Origin: Hyposmocoma kahamanoa
Lineage: Eukaryota > Arthropoda > Insecta > Lepidoptera > Cosmopterigidae
DNA length: 64,000 bases
Direction: 5' to 3'
NCBI RefSeq assembly: GCF_003589595.1
Contig: NW_020653852.1
Location: 4,369,361 to 4,433,360, forward strand
A program made the translations under genes and the position numbers. Numbering within the stretch: the first letter of the stretch is position 1; each line of letters begins with the position of its first letter. Below are positions 23,711 through 34,420 of the stretch, in pieces. Below the pieces are notes generated by a model. That model did no database searches and was not told the DNA's origin. It saw nothing but the letters and a program-made list of their open reading frames with translations.

Positions 23711-24206
23711 GCAAAATACCGCGAGGTCAAATTTTGAGGGGGCACCGAAATTAGAAAGATAACTAAAGTAGTCAGAGACTGCGTGGGCTTACGTTTTAAT
23801 TATGAAAACGACGATGAACTCAATTTTCTAAAGGCCTCTATTAAACTTAGGCCCTTGCACAGTGTTGGTTTTGCAAAACTATAATAATCATTGTATGTTT
23901 TACGATATTCCATTTTTAAATGTAAGGTGAAGTAGCGAAATAAGACAGGAGACGTTATTACGTGTCAAGGAGAGCAAAAATTTGTAACGCAAAAGACACC
24001 TCATGAGATTGGCAAATAACAAGCTGTACCGTCATGTGAACTGTTCCTCAGTTTCTCGTTACTACATTCCAAAGTAAAATTATTCTTTATTGCCTAAAGA
24101 AAACGTATAGTGCAAAGGCCTTATACACAGGTGAGCTTGTCTCTAGACAAGATCTCTTCCAGCTAGCCCTAGCTGTGGTAATAAAAAAAGCCCGCGGAAC
24201 TAATTA
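23711..24206. other. No gene seen
   Basis: Unassigned sequence, possibly more decayed LINE. No motif could be read. Confidence 0.35.
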
Positions 24207-24480
24207 CTTTTAGTAGCAGTAAAACCATGTAAAACTCCTTGTGAACGAGTTCGTCCAGGTTAGTAATGTCAGCATTACTGTGTTCCGGTTTTGAAGAGTA
24301 AGTGTGAAATTATAGGCACATGGGACTTGTCAATTTATGTCTCAGGATGACGGGCGCAGTGGCAATGCCCCTCAGATCTTTGCGATTTAAAACTCTGAGA
24401 GGAACTGCAACTGTCATGGACAGGCGTGTAGCTTACCGTCACGTGCACAACTTGTTCACTCAATATTATTAAAAATATAT
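24207..24480 (+). repeat. R2 repeat
   Basis: Landmarks in order: AACTCCTTGTGAACGAGTTC, TCAGCATTACTGTGTTCCGG, TTATGTCTCAGGATGACG, GCGATTTAAAACTCTG, GACAGGCGTGTAGCTTACC. One internal deletion after GTCCAGG. Confidence 0.75.
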
Positions 24481-24667
24481 ATTACATCACAATGAACGTA
24501 TACTAATTATTGAAATAAATATTAGTATGTGCAACCTTGGTTTAATAAGGTCACATCTGGAAAATGACAACTGTTCATTAGAGAAGTTTAGCGAAACGTA
24601 AATTAAATTAGTCGACAAATTGGTGGTAAAGTTTAATAATATTATGGATGTAAAATATCGTGATACT

Positions 24668-24715
24668 CATGTATGTTATATACTGAGTTTATTAAGTCAG
24701 TATATAACATACATG
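24668..24715. repeat. Perfect 19-bp inverted repeat, 10-base loop
   Basis: Arms 24668-24686 (CATGTATGTTATATACTGA) and 24697-24715 match exactly as reverse complements. No transposon terminus was recognised. Confidence 0.9.
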
Positions 24716-25002
24716 TTTCCAATAATTAATCAATATACAAAATAGGATTAAACTTCCTTTGTGTGGAGCGCTCTTGCAGAATTACTTCAAAGGTTAGTAG
24801 CAGCAGGAATTCATGCATAAGAGTTAATCCGGGAAGTATGATATATTTGACAAGTGAGTGGAAAAAAGTGGAAAAACGTGTATTTAAACAATTTAAACTT
24901 ACTGTAAAAAAGAAAGTGAGTACGAGCAAAGAGTAAACAGTACAAGGCTACTATATTTGACAGAGTTTTTATTACAATATCTTTTTATAGTTTTAAAGAC
25001 GA

Positions 25003-25200
25003 CCTCTGTGATCGAGTGGCTTACACACCGGTTTTCATGGTGTCGCCATCTCTGAGGTCCCGGGTTAGATCTCTGGCGGAGAAAAGTAGTTTTTCGATAT
25101 TGTCTCGGGTCTGAGTGTTTGTGGTACTGTCGTTGTTTACGATTTCCATAAGTCAAGTGCTTTAGCTACTTACTTTGGGGTCAGTCAGAGCAACGTATGT
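25003..25200 (+). mobile_element. SINE4 copy (tRNA-derived)
   Basis: The head CTCTGTGATCGAGTGGCTTA resembles an A-box and GGTCCCGGGTTAGATCTC a B-box. The body continues GTTTACGATTTCCATAAGTC and ends near GTGATGTTATCTAATATATT. A more decayed relative is at 39845-39965. Confidence 0.65.
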
Positions 25201-25224
25201 GATGTTATCTAATATATTCATCAT

Positions 25225-25330
25225 CGTCTTATTTAAGAGCCAGACTCTTGTCGGTGTAACCTTCTCCACTCCTCACGGTTCATAACCAGTTCTTTGAGCT
25301 CTCTAATAGCTGTTCACATTGGTCTTCTCT
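25225..25330 (-). mobile_element. LINE ORF2 C-terminal tail (RTE-like)
   Basis: On the minus strand the reading frame gives ELKELVMNREEWRRLHRQES before a stop, which is the familiar C-terminal end of lepidopteran RTE-type ORF2 proteins (a basic region followed by a Trp-Arg pair). Only the last 35 or so residues remain. Confidence 0.5.
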
Positions 25331-25512
25331 TTTATTTGTTCCTCTTTTTCTTTTCCCTTCTATCCTCCCCTCAATTATTAAATTTATGATTATTTTTAAT
25401 TTACTATGATAGTTTTTCAATAAGAACTTTGTTTTGTAAATAAAAATTAAATAGTAAATTCAGATGACCATGATTCAAATTTTTATTGTATTAAAAAAAA
25501 GACACCAAAACA

Positions 25513-26047
25513 ATGAATTTATTGCAAACCAAATTTCCCGATGGCATAATGTCACGAAATTCAGCCGTTAAGCGACCAGCTCGATCATGTGATTTAACAC
25601 CGCTGGACATTGACTTACAATTATACTATATTATAATTAGTGTCCGAGCTTATAGGGCGTTAAAATTGTATACAGAGCGTCATTCACGCTTTAGTCTTCG
25701 TTTGTTCGACTGACAGCGAAAGCAAGCAAAATTAGACAGTACTGCGATGACATTACAATTTAAATTCAACGTTTATGGCTTTTTCATATTCCTTTACATG
25801 TCACTACGTTTAAATAGGTCGACTTGGGACATTTTTTTCGTGGTTTTTGTATTAGACCCGTCGTCCATTTATTTGTAAGTCAATGCCGCTGGATTATTTT
25901 TTATCGGGTTATGTTAAAGACAGAGTCTATACGGAGCCAATCGATTCGATTGCAGCCTTAAAACTCAACATTCGTGAAGTTATTAACGAAATAGACCCAC
26001 CATTGATGAAAGAATCGACATCTGTAACTGTGGTCGTAGCTGCGTAG
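25513..26047 (+). pseudogene. Mariner-type transposase C-terminus split by a MITE
   Basis: The part at 25513-25607 gives PARSCDLTPLD, the block that carries the third catalytic acidic residue in IS630/Tc1/mariner transposases. The part after the insertion (25894-26047) gives YFLSGYVKDRVYTEP and ends VVVAA with TAG at 26045-26047. Joining the two pieces across MITE-F with one copy of the 8-bp duplication keeps the frame. Upstream domains were not found. Confidence 0.75.
25608..25885 (+). mobile_element. MITE-F copy 1, 278-bp hAT-like MITE
   Basis: A perfect 8-bp duplication CCGCTGGA (25600-25607 and 25886-25893) flanks it. The ends are CATTGACTTACAA and its complement. It is inserted within the transposase frame described above. 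The second copy, at 46085-46370, is in opposite orientation. Confidence 0.9.
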
Positions 26048-27049
26048 TGGACATTTATTAGATATCATTTTTCATTCATAATTGCCAAACCTTACTTTTT
26101 TTAATACAATAAAAATTTGAATCATTGTCATCTAAATTTATTGTTTTATTTTGATTTAAAAAAGAAAGTCCTTGTTGAATAACCTTTTATTTATATTTAC
26201 AAAAAAATAAATAAAAAAATCTATAATGACTCTGGCACTTTAAACATCAAGTACTAATTCTTCGCATCTTGCAATCTTGTCACTTACCGAGCGCACGGCT
26301 TGTTCTTCCCGTTATTTTGTATCATAGGAAAAGGTTCCGCATCTTTTTAATTAGTCTGCAACCTTAACAATACTTACTTTTAAAAAGCAAAGGGGCCGTT
26401 AAAATTTAATCCGATACACAATTATGAAGTTTGAATTTAGCGATATTATCTTCAAGGGACCGCTTAACAACAAGATAGATGCAGATCAAAATAATTGGCT
26501 ATTACCCCGAAGTTCATTCAGAAAACTGAAACAAAAATCACAAAAGAAACTGGACCTTAATTTAATAACCATTCTAGATGGAAATTAATTTAGTAATTGA
26601 GATTTGACTGTTGTAATGTTTTAGACAAGTCAATTTAAAATTAATTTCGAATGCAATGGAGGTGACGCAACGGTTTGCACTGTGAACGCAGAATTAGAAG
26701 GTTCCGGTGGGACTAATTTTGGAAATTGGAAATTTTCTAAAATTGATTCTGGTCTGGATAGTGAATTTCGTTGTTCTAGTACTCGTTTCCTAGTTTGAGA
26801 CCAAGCAATTAGTGTGTGTGGTACATTATTATTATTATTCACTCAAGCGTAAAGTGATATAGTATTAAATATGTTGCCAGATATTCAATCAGTAGTACAA
26901 TATGTTTTATGGATCTACCGAAGGCGAATTTAAATCTAATAATAATGCATAGAGAAATCGAATCACTATGGCACTATATACGGATGACTTTAATTTCTAA
27001 AGTACATATATACCTGTCGCTACGTTTCTTAACAGCAGTGCTGCTTTAG
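26048..27049. other. No gene; a short R2 remnant
   Basis: Around 26275-26330 the end of R2 (GTCACTTACC, CGCACGGCTTGTTC) is visible. The rest is AT-rich and unassigned. Confidence 0.45.
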
Positions 27050-27649
27050 CCGCTCACGCGATGCGCTCATCCTACCGCAAAATGGCGGCTATTTGGTTTC
27101 GCAAATTTGAAAAGGATTCAGTTTAAATACAAGTTTTTATAAATAAAAATTATTATTCTGCATTGCTAAATAAATACCCTCCGTCCTACAATAAAAACAT
27201 CTCAAATAAAATGCAGTAATACATCGCAAATCCTGCACTTAAAAAGCACTAATGAAATTTTTGGTGTACTTGGGTAAATATGATAATATTCCGTTTGAGT
27301 GGTTCTAACGTTTACCATGAAATTACTCCTTAAAGTATAGATTATAAACATTTATATTCAGGGTAAACTTAAAAAACGCTACTTACAGTATGTTTTCAAT
27401 AAATAAACACCGAAATCACCAGCCCAAACAATAACACACACGATTGTCGTGACGTATTTTCGAAGTTGTTTATTTTTTTAAATGACAGACCCACAAAACT
27501 TTATGGTTTGCTAGAGTAGTTACCGAAATAGCAATTAGTATTAGTTCTTTTACCTATTATAACTTCGATATCCGATAAAGCGGTATAAAATCATCACCGG
27601 CACCTCTAGGTGTGGTATGCGTCTACGGCTGCATGTATCGCGTGAGCGG
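27050..27649 (+). mobile_element. MITE-B copy 2, 600 bp
   Basis: The ends CCGCTCACGCGAT and ATCGCGTGAGCGG are perfect 13-bp inverted repeats, and TTA occurs next to both sides (27046-27048, 27650-27652 region, one base of uncertainty). It aligns with 3867-4479 over its full length in the same orientation. Confidence 0.85.
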
Positions 27650-27938
27650 TTACGTCACATATTGTTGAGGATGTAATAACTACTCCTCATGGTGGTATTG
27701 TTCTTTGTATAAAACCAAGCGGACCCTACACTTATAACTCTACCACCACAAGCCAGAACATGCATTATCTTTACACTTAATAATATCAAACACGTGATGT
27801 ACCTGACGTATTATCTTGAGATAAACTTGAAAGGCATATTAACGCGGAAGCGGACAATGGGAAATGGGAAGTAATTATCTCAACAACATTGCTTTTACAC
27901 TTTGACAGGATGAAATTTAATGTATTCAACAAACTTAA

Positions 27939-28119
27939 AGCGTGAAACACACAGAAAGCGGGTGCGGGTCGGGCGCGTGGCAGGTCGTAAGCACGGCGAA
28001 TGTAATTCCGAGTATTTATATGGATGACAACACGCCACACGCGGGCGTGGGACGGGCGCAGGTCGGCACGACCACACGACACGCGCCCGACACACACTCT
28101 TTCTTTGTGAGTTTGTCGC
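27939..28119. mobile_element. MITE-G, GC-rich 181-bp element flanked by TTAA
   Basis: TTAA stands on both sides (27935-27938, 28120-28123). The ends AGCGTGAAACACACAGAAAG and CTTTCTTTGTGAGTTTGTCG are imperfect inverted repeats, and GTCGGGCGCGTG occurs inward on both strands. TTAA duplications suit piggyBac or Kolobok MITEs. Overlapping open frames of 60-100 codons here come from the GC-rich inverted repeat, not from a gene. Confidence 0.6.
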
Positions 28120-28334
28120 TTAAGCGAAACATTTTTATTTTGGTCGAGTTATGTAATTTATTTATGTATCACTGCAGTACATGGATATAAGACCCGTACA
28201 TAGATACGACTTTCACAATGGCATTTTACATTTTGTGTACCCTTACTGATCCATGTTGCTGAGAAAATAAAGTGGTGTATAGTAAAAGTCGAACTATATC
28301 GATAAACTGACTTTCTGCAACGCAATGCGAGAAG

Positions 28335-28680
28335 ATGTACCAAGCACAACTCCAGTTAAGTATGGAGTACTGGTGCCACTTATGGGATGGTTCTACTAAA
28401 TATCAACGGGCCGCTTTAATTTCTATTGCCAAGAGCACCCAGAGGCTTATAGGTGACTCGGAATTAGTAGAGTTGAGAGATGTCACGGAGATGTTAGAGA
28501 GATGTCACGGAGAGCCTTCCGTCTTCCCCTTTCCATCATCTGGGGACCAGTTGTGGGGTGGAGTTCCACCTCTATGTCATGGATATTCCAAAGGTTGGCA
28601 CGCGCCACTGTGGCGCTACATCCGCGCCACTACTAGTTTTCATACAATATTTAGAAGCGCAGTTCCATCACCATTGTCGT
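28335..28680 (+). pseudogene. LINE ORF2 C-terminal fragment, frameshifted
   Basis: The frame from 28335 gives MEYWCHLWDGSTKYQRAAL and TQRLIGDSELVE, matching the conserved M-E-Y-C-x-H-x-W region of Jockey/CR1-like ORF2. It shifts frame near 28540, after which FHLYVMDIPK is readable. A related but separate piece is at 29940-30240. Confidence 0.75.
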
Positions 28681-28844
28681 GACAAGCGCTCGCCATCTTT
28701 GCAGTCAAAATAAGGGAACTAAAAATTACTAATGCACTACAGACACGTGGCTGCTGCGCCTGGTGGTGATGATATTTATCACCAAGGGCGGCTTCAAATT
28801 AGACGTTTCTGGCTGAAGGTATATCGTTCAGAAACTTAAGTTTT

Positions 28845-29155
28845 TTTTCTCAATATCAAGTGACGGGACAAACAAGTCGTGCATCTGGTAATAAGCAACA
28901 CTGTTATGAACAGGCATAACAGTTGCAGTGCCACTAAGAGCTTTCAATCGAAAAGATCTGAGAGGCACAGCCACTACACCTGTCACCCTGAGACATAAGT
29001 TGACAAATCCCATGTGCCTGTAATTTCACCAGCACTCTTACCCTTCAAATCCGGAACACAGTAATGATCACATTACTGCTTGGCGGCAGAAATAGGTAAG
29101 GTGGCAGTACTTACCTGAACGACCACTTTTACAAGGAGCTCTACTGCTACAAATA
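28845..29155 (-). repeat. R2 repeat, near full-length, minus strand
   Basis: It contains, on the minus strand, GTAGCAGTAGAGCTCCTTGT, TATTTCTGCCGCCAAGCAGT, TTATGTCTCAGGGTGACAGG, a GATTTAAAGCTC-like stretch and the end TGACTTGTTTGTCCCGTCAC region. Confidence 0.85.
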
Positions 29156-29275
29156 TTAGTTAACTGTTAGCTCATTGTTATGTTTGATCTGATTTTCACC
29201 TTTTTTGCTATTTATAAGTACCAACCATTAATAAGATTTGACAAGGGTAACCTATATCTAGGAAACTCAATAGTG

Positions 29276-29605
29276 CTCGCCTGATTCCCTGGTGAGACCA
29301 GCGGGCTCTGGACAGGGACTCCGGAGCCTGCATTGCACGGCCTCACTCGTGTGGGGGGCGGGTCGGAGGACAACCGACTCGCCCCTCCGTTGGCGCAGGA
29401 GCCCTGGCGCTAGCTTACGCCTTACGTGGCCGGGCGGCGTCGTGGTGAATGTTCACTGATCCCACGGCGCCGACTCAACCGGTGAGAGGGAAACCCGGGG
29501 GGTTTTAGTGGGGTAGGCACTCCGGTCTGGAGGGAGAGTCCCCACATAACCCCTGAGTCTCCCTGGGCTCAGGGGTATCCATGAAGTTTTCCCCCGTCAA
29601 AAAAA
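29276..29605 (+). mobile_element. Poly-A retroelement insertion with 16-bp duplication
   Basis: The 16 bases at 29260-29275 (AGGAAACTCAATAGTG) recur at 29606-29621 with one change. Between them is a GC-rich 330-bp insert ending CCCCCGTCAAAAAAA. The long duplication plus A-tail shows target-primed retrotransposition. No coding frame was recognised; it is probably the 3' UTR of a 5'-truncated LINE, though a SINE is possible. The sequence is far richer in GC than its surroundings. Confidence 0.8.
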
Positions 29606-29724
29606 AGGAAACTCAACAGTGACTGAACCATCATAGTCCGCATTGGGGTTTTCAGTTCATTCAGTGCTAAATTAATTGAATTTTTTCGTTATAATTAAGT
29701 TATAATTAATGTTAGGATGTTTCA

Positions 29725-29915
29725 CCACCGAGATATTCAATTATTTTTTGTGAAATTACTCCACTAGTTTGTTATAATTATTCATACGAAGATTGAATAT
29801 TTAGAAAAAACTCCTTCGATCCAGCTTCATTCGAATCAGAGTCTTCAAGCAAACTGTGCTAGACGCTATGCATACTAAGCCAAGGAACGAACCAGCGGAC
29901 TTTTCAAATTTTTCT
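29725..29915 (-). mobile_element. SINE3 copy
   Basis: Minus-strand SINE3: the head with CTTAGTATGCATAGCGTCTA (A-box diverged), a B-box-like GATTCGAATGAAG, and the tail ATAATTATAACAAACTAGTG. It abuts the LINE piece that follows. Confidence 0.7.
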
Positions 29916-29939
29916 TTAAACAAACTTGTCATACTTTCG

Positions 29940-30240
29940 TGCTTCCAATGTTTTATATTAAACCTCTTAAGGCACCTTTCTATCACCGGGGTCTCGACGA
30001 AAGCTGCAGTTCCACCCCTATGTTGTGGATATTCCAAAATTTCGCACAATGCTTCACACTTCCACATTTACTTGGCAACCGGCTATGGAATGGAATTCCT
30101 TGCCCGCAGGCATATTCCCTGAGCATTATAACTTGGACCTTTTCCAAGCGAGAGTGAATAGGCATTATTTAAGTGTGCATGCTCCATCGTCGACCTTATC
30201 GTCACTTTTTAACCGGCGGTTTACTTATTGATAACTTATT
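29940..30240 (+). pseudogene. LINE ORF2 C-terminal fragment
   Basis: The frame ending at TGA near 30230 gives FHPYVVDIPKFRTMLHTSTF, then MEWNSLPAGIFPEHYNLDLF and QARVNRHYLS. This is the standard C-terminal end of Jockey/CR1-like ORF2 (Trp-Asn-Ser-Leu-Pro, then Phe-Pro, then Arg-Val-Asn-Arg). The N-terminal limit is set by the SINE3 copy. Confidence 0.8.
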
Positions 30241-31050
30241 CTATCATTAAAAAAATGTGAATTGATTCAGACACAAACAGTACTTTTACTATGATCACGT
30301 AAAGGCCCAGTGTACATTAAAGTGAAAATACCGCATTCAAATTTAGCGTTATATGAGTATATTTTAGAAGTATATGACATCGCACCTCCTTTGCGGCCAT
30401 CCTGGTCCATGTTTCCGGATGCATAGAGCAGACATGACTTTGCAATTTCCACTCTGTGTTAATCTTGACAAAGCGTCATTGTAAATGTATCAGGTAATGT
30501 AATCTCTTGTATGTGCACATCTCTGACGACTAATATCTTTCATACATATCTATATTGCCTGAAACCGACTCCCTGACGTCACTAATGCAATTGACGCATA
30601 AGCGTTGCTACCTTTCTAAACGCATTGGAAGAAAGTGTAAATTATCGTGTGCTGTTAATACTTATATACGATGTATTTATATACGTTATCCTAACATCGC
30701 TTTAATCTAAAATGGACGTAAATTCCTTTACCTTTCGTGTTAATTATGAATTGGAAAGCTTAAGTTGGGTATTTATTTTACAAACATAAATAGAATAACC
30801 ATAGTAAATCATTTGCTTGTTCTGTTTGTTTATACGGTTAATATATTCTTAATTTACGGTTCTTAGTGTTTTTTATTTATTTATTTTACATACACAAGCT
30901 AGAAACTATTATCACAGAACTAATATAATGCAATAGTGTAGCCAAAATTATCACATATTCAAAATTATATCATATGGTTATATTATATCATATGTTACGG
31001 CGCGTCACTAGCGGCCGCCACTCCGTGGTTCGCGACGCCCGCGCCGAGTC
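30241..31050. other. No gene seen
   Basis: AT-rich and unassigned; the last 60 bases before the THAP MITE are GC-rich. Confidence 0.45.
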
Positions 31051-31403
31051 CTGAATAATAACCCATAGAATGATAGTTTCATATCAAACGAACTGTCACA
31101 AATGAGGCAAAAATCAAATTCATGGACGCTAGGTTTATATAAAAATTTATATAAAAATACAAGTTGAAACGCGTTACTTCCTTGTGGAATGTGATGTTAG
31201 TATCTATTGTATGTTTGTCTGACGTATTTTTACACTCATTTACCGCACATTTCGTCATTTTTAGCTAAAATTCTGGAGCTGTTCGCGGTGCAAGTTGACC
31301 TTGAGCACTGAAGGCCCGCCCGCTCGTGTAGGCCCATTGGGCGCGCTTCAATTTGCCTCACTTAGCGTGTGCGGACTAGATTTCTATGCGTTATTATTCT
31401 AAG
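31051..31403 (-). mobile_element. P-element-like MITE with THAP exon fragment, copy 2
   Basis: Inverted copy of 22165-22541. The right end keeps TTCTATGCGTTATTATTCTA; the left end is altered (CTGAATAATAACCC). No 8-bp duplication is visible (GCCGAGTC against TGCAATGG), so one end was probably rearranged after insertion. Confidence 0.8.
31079..31258 (-). pseudogene. Truncated THAP zinc-finger start (59 codons)
   Basis: The minus-strand frame begins MTKCAVNECKNTSDKHTI and, like copy 1, reads NITFHKEVTRFNLYFYIN. It then stays open into MITE sequence before TGA. The N-terminal C-x4-C pair is kept. Lacking the rest of the finger and any transposase core, it is not a working gene. Confidence 0.6.
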
Positions 31404-31725
31404 TGCAATGGTTACAACGGCAAACGTAATTTTTATATTCTATAAAATAACAGTACAACTGAAGAATACAAGTCAAATTATTGTAGAATCCGATTTTCAT
31501 TATCCTTCCATCTACGTAATAAACACCATATATTATATGGCACGTAACTCGAGGCTCCTTACATTTTCAATATTAAATGTCTAGCTTAAACAATGCTTCA
31601 TTGCACAAAAGTTCTATTATGCAACTTTGAAACTGGTATACCATGGGTATACCAAACGTCATCTCCTTAAATCCTTATTGAAAATTTGACTTTATATTAT
31701 TAAATATCGAGAAAACTTTTTCTGC

Positions 31726-31990
31726 GATCGAGTTCTTAGGTTTTCGCGATTATTACACATAGGAAATGAAACTATTTTTCCGGATTTAAGTCACGTTTAT
31801 TTGTTTTTTCAAACAGACCGACGTTTCGGGCCCTTTATAAGTCCCATGGTCACGGTTGACTGAGGTGGTATAGTCTTCAACCAGTTATGTCTAATATTAA
31901 TGCAAACCACCCTATTTTTTCACTATAGTTACAATAGTTATTAATTAAATACCTTATTTTTAATTTTACAAAGAAAACATTCCAACTTAC
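31726..31990 (-). repeat. R4 interspersed repeat, near full-length
   Basis: Inverted relative to the copy at 5690-5955. It begins on the plus strand with ATCGAGTTCTTAGGTTTTCG (the presumed 3' end, complemented) and passes through GACCGACGTTTCGGGCCC to a decayed far end near ACTTACGCTACATTA. Confidence 0.65.
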
Positions 31991-32000
31991 GCTACATTAA

Positions 32001-32881
32001 CTTTTACAAATTATTTTATTGAATGAATTTTTATTAAGTTCAATTTATTATTAATTAATAATAGAAATCAGAATAAACTAAAATATATTTTTAGTCGATG
32101 CTAACTATATTTTTATATAAAATTTTATTACGAAAAAAATGCAAGGTGGCTCGAATTATGTGTCCGGGAGTATATTACAAACTGTTATTACATCCCCTAA
32201 CAATTGCAAATAAAGCTACTTTATTGAACTCACGCAGAGAACAAGTAAATAGGTAAATTTTCCCATTAATAACATTCAAAGTTCTCAGTCAGTGGTGATC
32301 GTGTCAGTGGTACCCTGTTCAGTAACCCCACGAGGAATCGCCAACACGAAGACCCACACGATTCAAATCCTCTGCATTGTCTGTATCTCCTTTTAACAAT
32401 TAAAACACACACAAAACGAATGCTAATTCTAAATTGTTAAAGCTTCCTTCAACTTCTTACAAAAGACTCTGTCTTGTGGTAGTTTGGCCATAGCGCACCC
32501 GCTATATCTGCGGTAGCATCGCTCCACCGCTTTGATGGCCTGCCAATTTGTTGTACTATAATGCAATTTCCATAGCCAAAGCGGTTCTTATTGATAAATG
32601 GAATTACCGCTCCAAAACCTTCACCCTGTATGCGATTGACCATGGAGTTAGAAAGGTGTTTCTACTCGAAGAATGGATAAATTATGCGAAAAACCTTTAC
32701 CTTTAAGACACAAAGGGCTAATATAGATTAAAAGGTTAAACACTAGGACGAGGTATCACATTAAGCTTTCCCCAAATTGTAGGCAGCTTTTATACGGCTA
32801 TATCAATATGTATTGATTGTATTTCGCATCAATGAAAAGTGATTTTGGTTACAAAAAATACAAATACATGGAATAATATTA
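32001..32881. other. No gene seen
   Basis: AT-rich; short open frames (for example 32449-32643, minus) have no recognisable motif. Confidence 0.4.
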
Positions 32882-34181
32882 GTGGTTAATGTATAAAATT
32901 GCCGTCTCGTACTAAAATTTTAAAACAATTTTTTTGGTAAGATAGGCGATTCACACACTGCTCCGCGCCCCGCGACGGAGCTGCATTTTTTAAAGGTGTA
33001 CTGAAGTACCTCAGTTTGTATGGAAAACACGCGGCGTCGAACGCATGAACAATACTTCTCCGCGCGGGAGCGCGACACATGCGGTTTTACCGCATTTGTT
33101 AGGGTATGGCACACTGCGCTCTGTACTACCGCGTAATTTTTAATCAATTTGTGTCTATTCTAGTAATTGTCGTTCGGATTTTCCCTAACAAATAATCAAA
33201 GGATTCAGTTGACATACGTGAGTAGTTGAAAAATTTATCTTCATATTTTCTTCAATCTTTGTAATAAAGTTGAATGTCATCTTCGGTGTGTTTTTATTTG
33301 AGTGTTACGGACACCGAGCCACACACGAAAACACTCCGCGCTCCGCGCACCAACCGAAATCGCGTCGCCGTTCCCCGCAACCCGCACCGCGCCGACCGCC
33401 TCCTCGCCGACATCTCTACTAGATGAGAGACTCGATTTAATACATAAGTAGGAACATTTTGAGTGGTAGTAGTCAGTTAGCAGTTAAACAAGCGTTTCAT
33501 TTAGATCCTGATCCCGAGAAGTGCAAGAACCCCATCGATCCAGATCAAGAACCTGAACAAATACAGTCCACCGAACATTAACGATCCTACGAGAGCTAGA
33601 TCATCAACATTGAGTAAACAAAAACCAAATAAACAGTATAACTGCAATGTCCTGAATGAGATCTGTAATATTAACCATTCTTGTCAACGAGGGATCTCAG
33701 CTACAAGTACAATCACTACGGCGATCAACTACGAAGCGAGTACTTTAAGTGGCGCGGGGCCGCTAGACCGCTGCCCCAGCGCAGATTGAACCGCGCTCGT
33801 GATTCCGCGTCTCGCGCACCGTTGCGAAGCGAAAATAATATTTGTTTAATCCAGGTGTTTACCCTCGTTGTCTATACATTTCTGTCATATAATCGGAAGG
33901 TCGTTTAAACCTTTGCGATAAAACTCCGGGGATACGAACTCCATAAGCTGTGCGAAGGTATTTTGTACTGCTTCCTGGGAAGAATTTTTTTCCGAAAACA
34001 GCTTTAACAGCTGAATGTTAAAACAATTGAGAGAAGAACAATCGAATATCATGTTCTTTTTAATTAAGAATGTTTTAGTTTTCGTGCGAAAAAAGTTTCA
34101 CTCTGAGTCTGACACCATGCAGGTTTAATTTTAGTTCAAACTGGCCAGTACGATAAATCCGCAATTTCATATTTAAGCCCC
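32882..34181 (-). mobile_element. Mariner (DD34D family) relic with a GC-rich insertion
   Basis: TA flanks both sides (32880-32881, 34182-34183). The outer parts match the mariner at 21235-21917: the left end TAATGTATAAAATTGCCG, and the right half from about 33845 with CTATACATTTCTGTCATATA. It is deleted through the catalytic part. Between about 32944 and 33835 sits unrelated GC-rich DNA, listed separately. Confidence 0.75.
32944..33835. other. About 0.9-kb GC-rich insertion of unknown type inside the mariner
   Basis: The junctions lie near AAGATA (left) and AAAATAATATTTG (right), both mariner sequence. Inside are GC-rich blocks (CTCCGCGCCCCGCGACGG), AATAAAG near 33263, TGTTACGGACACC near 33303, and a 92-bp segment (33099-33190) with inverted ends TGTTAGGG and CCCTAACA. 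Some of this looks like long-terminal-repeat material, but no matching pair of repeats, terminal inverted repeat or clear duplication was found. Confidence 0.45.
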
Positions 34182-34289
34182 TATCACTCTAAGACTCTAT
34201 TATTTTGTTACACAATCAATTTTAGTAGTTAATGGATTATTGCTACAATATTGACTCACATTTTTTTTTTAATTTTATATATAATAATA

Positions 34290-34420
34290 ATACCAAGTGA
34301 CGGGACGCAAAACAGTTGCAGTGCCACTCAGAGCTTTAAATTGCAAAGATCTTATCGGCACTGCCTCTGCGCCCATCACCTTGAGACATAAGTTGGCAAG
34401 TCCCATGTACCTGTAATTTC
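34290..34420 (-). repeat. R2 repeat, partial
   Basis: Minus strand: TACAGGTACATGGGACTTGC, TTATGTCTCAAGGTGATGGG, GCAATTTAAAGCTCTGAGTG and the CCCGTCACTTGGTATTATTA end. Confidence 0.75.

Noticed and set aside
27786..28190. Overlapping open frames of 66-103 codons on both strands
   Set aside because: They follow the GC-rich inverted-repeat body of MITE-G, where stops are rare in all frames.
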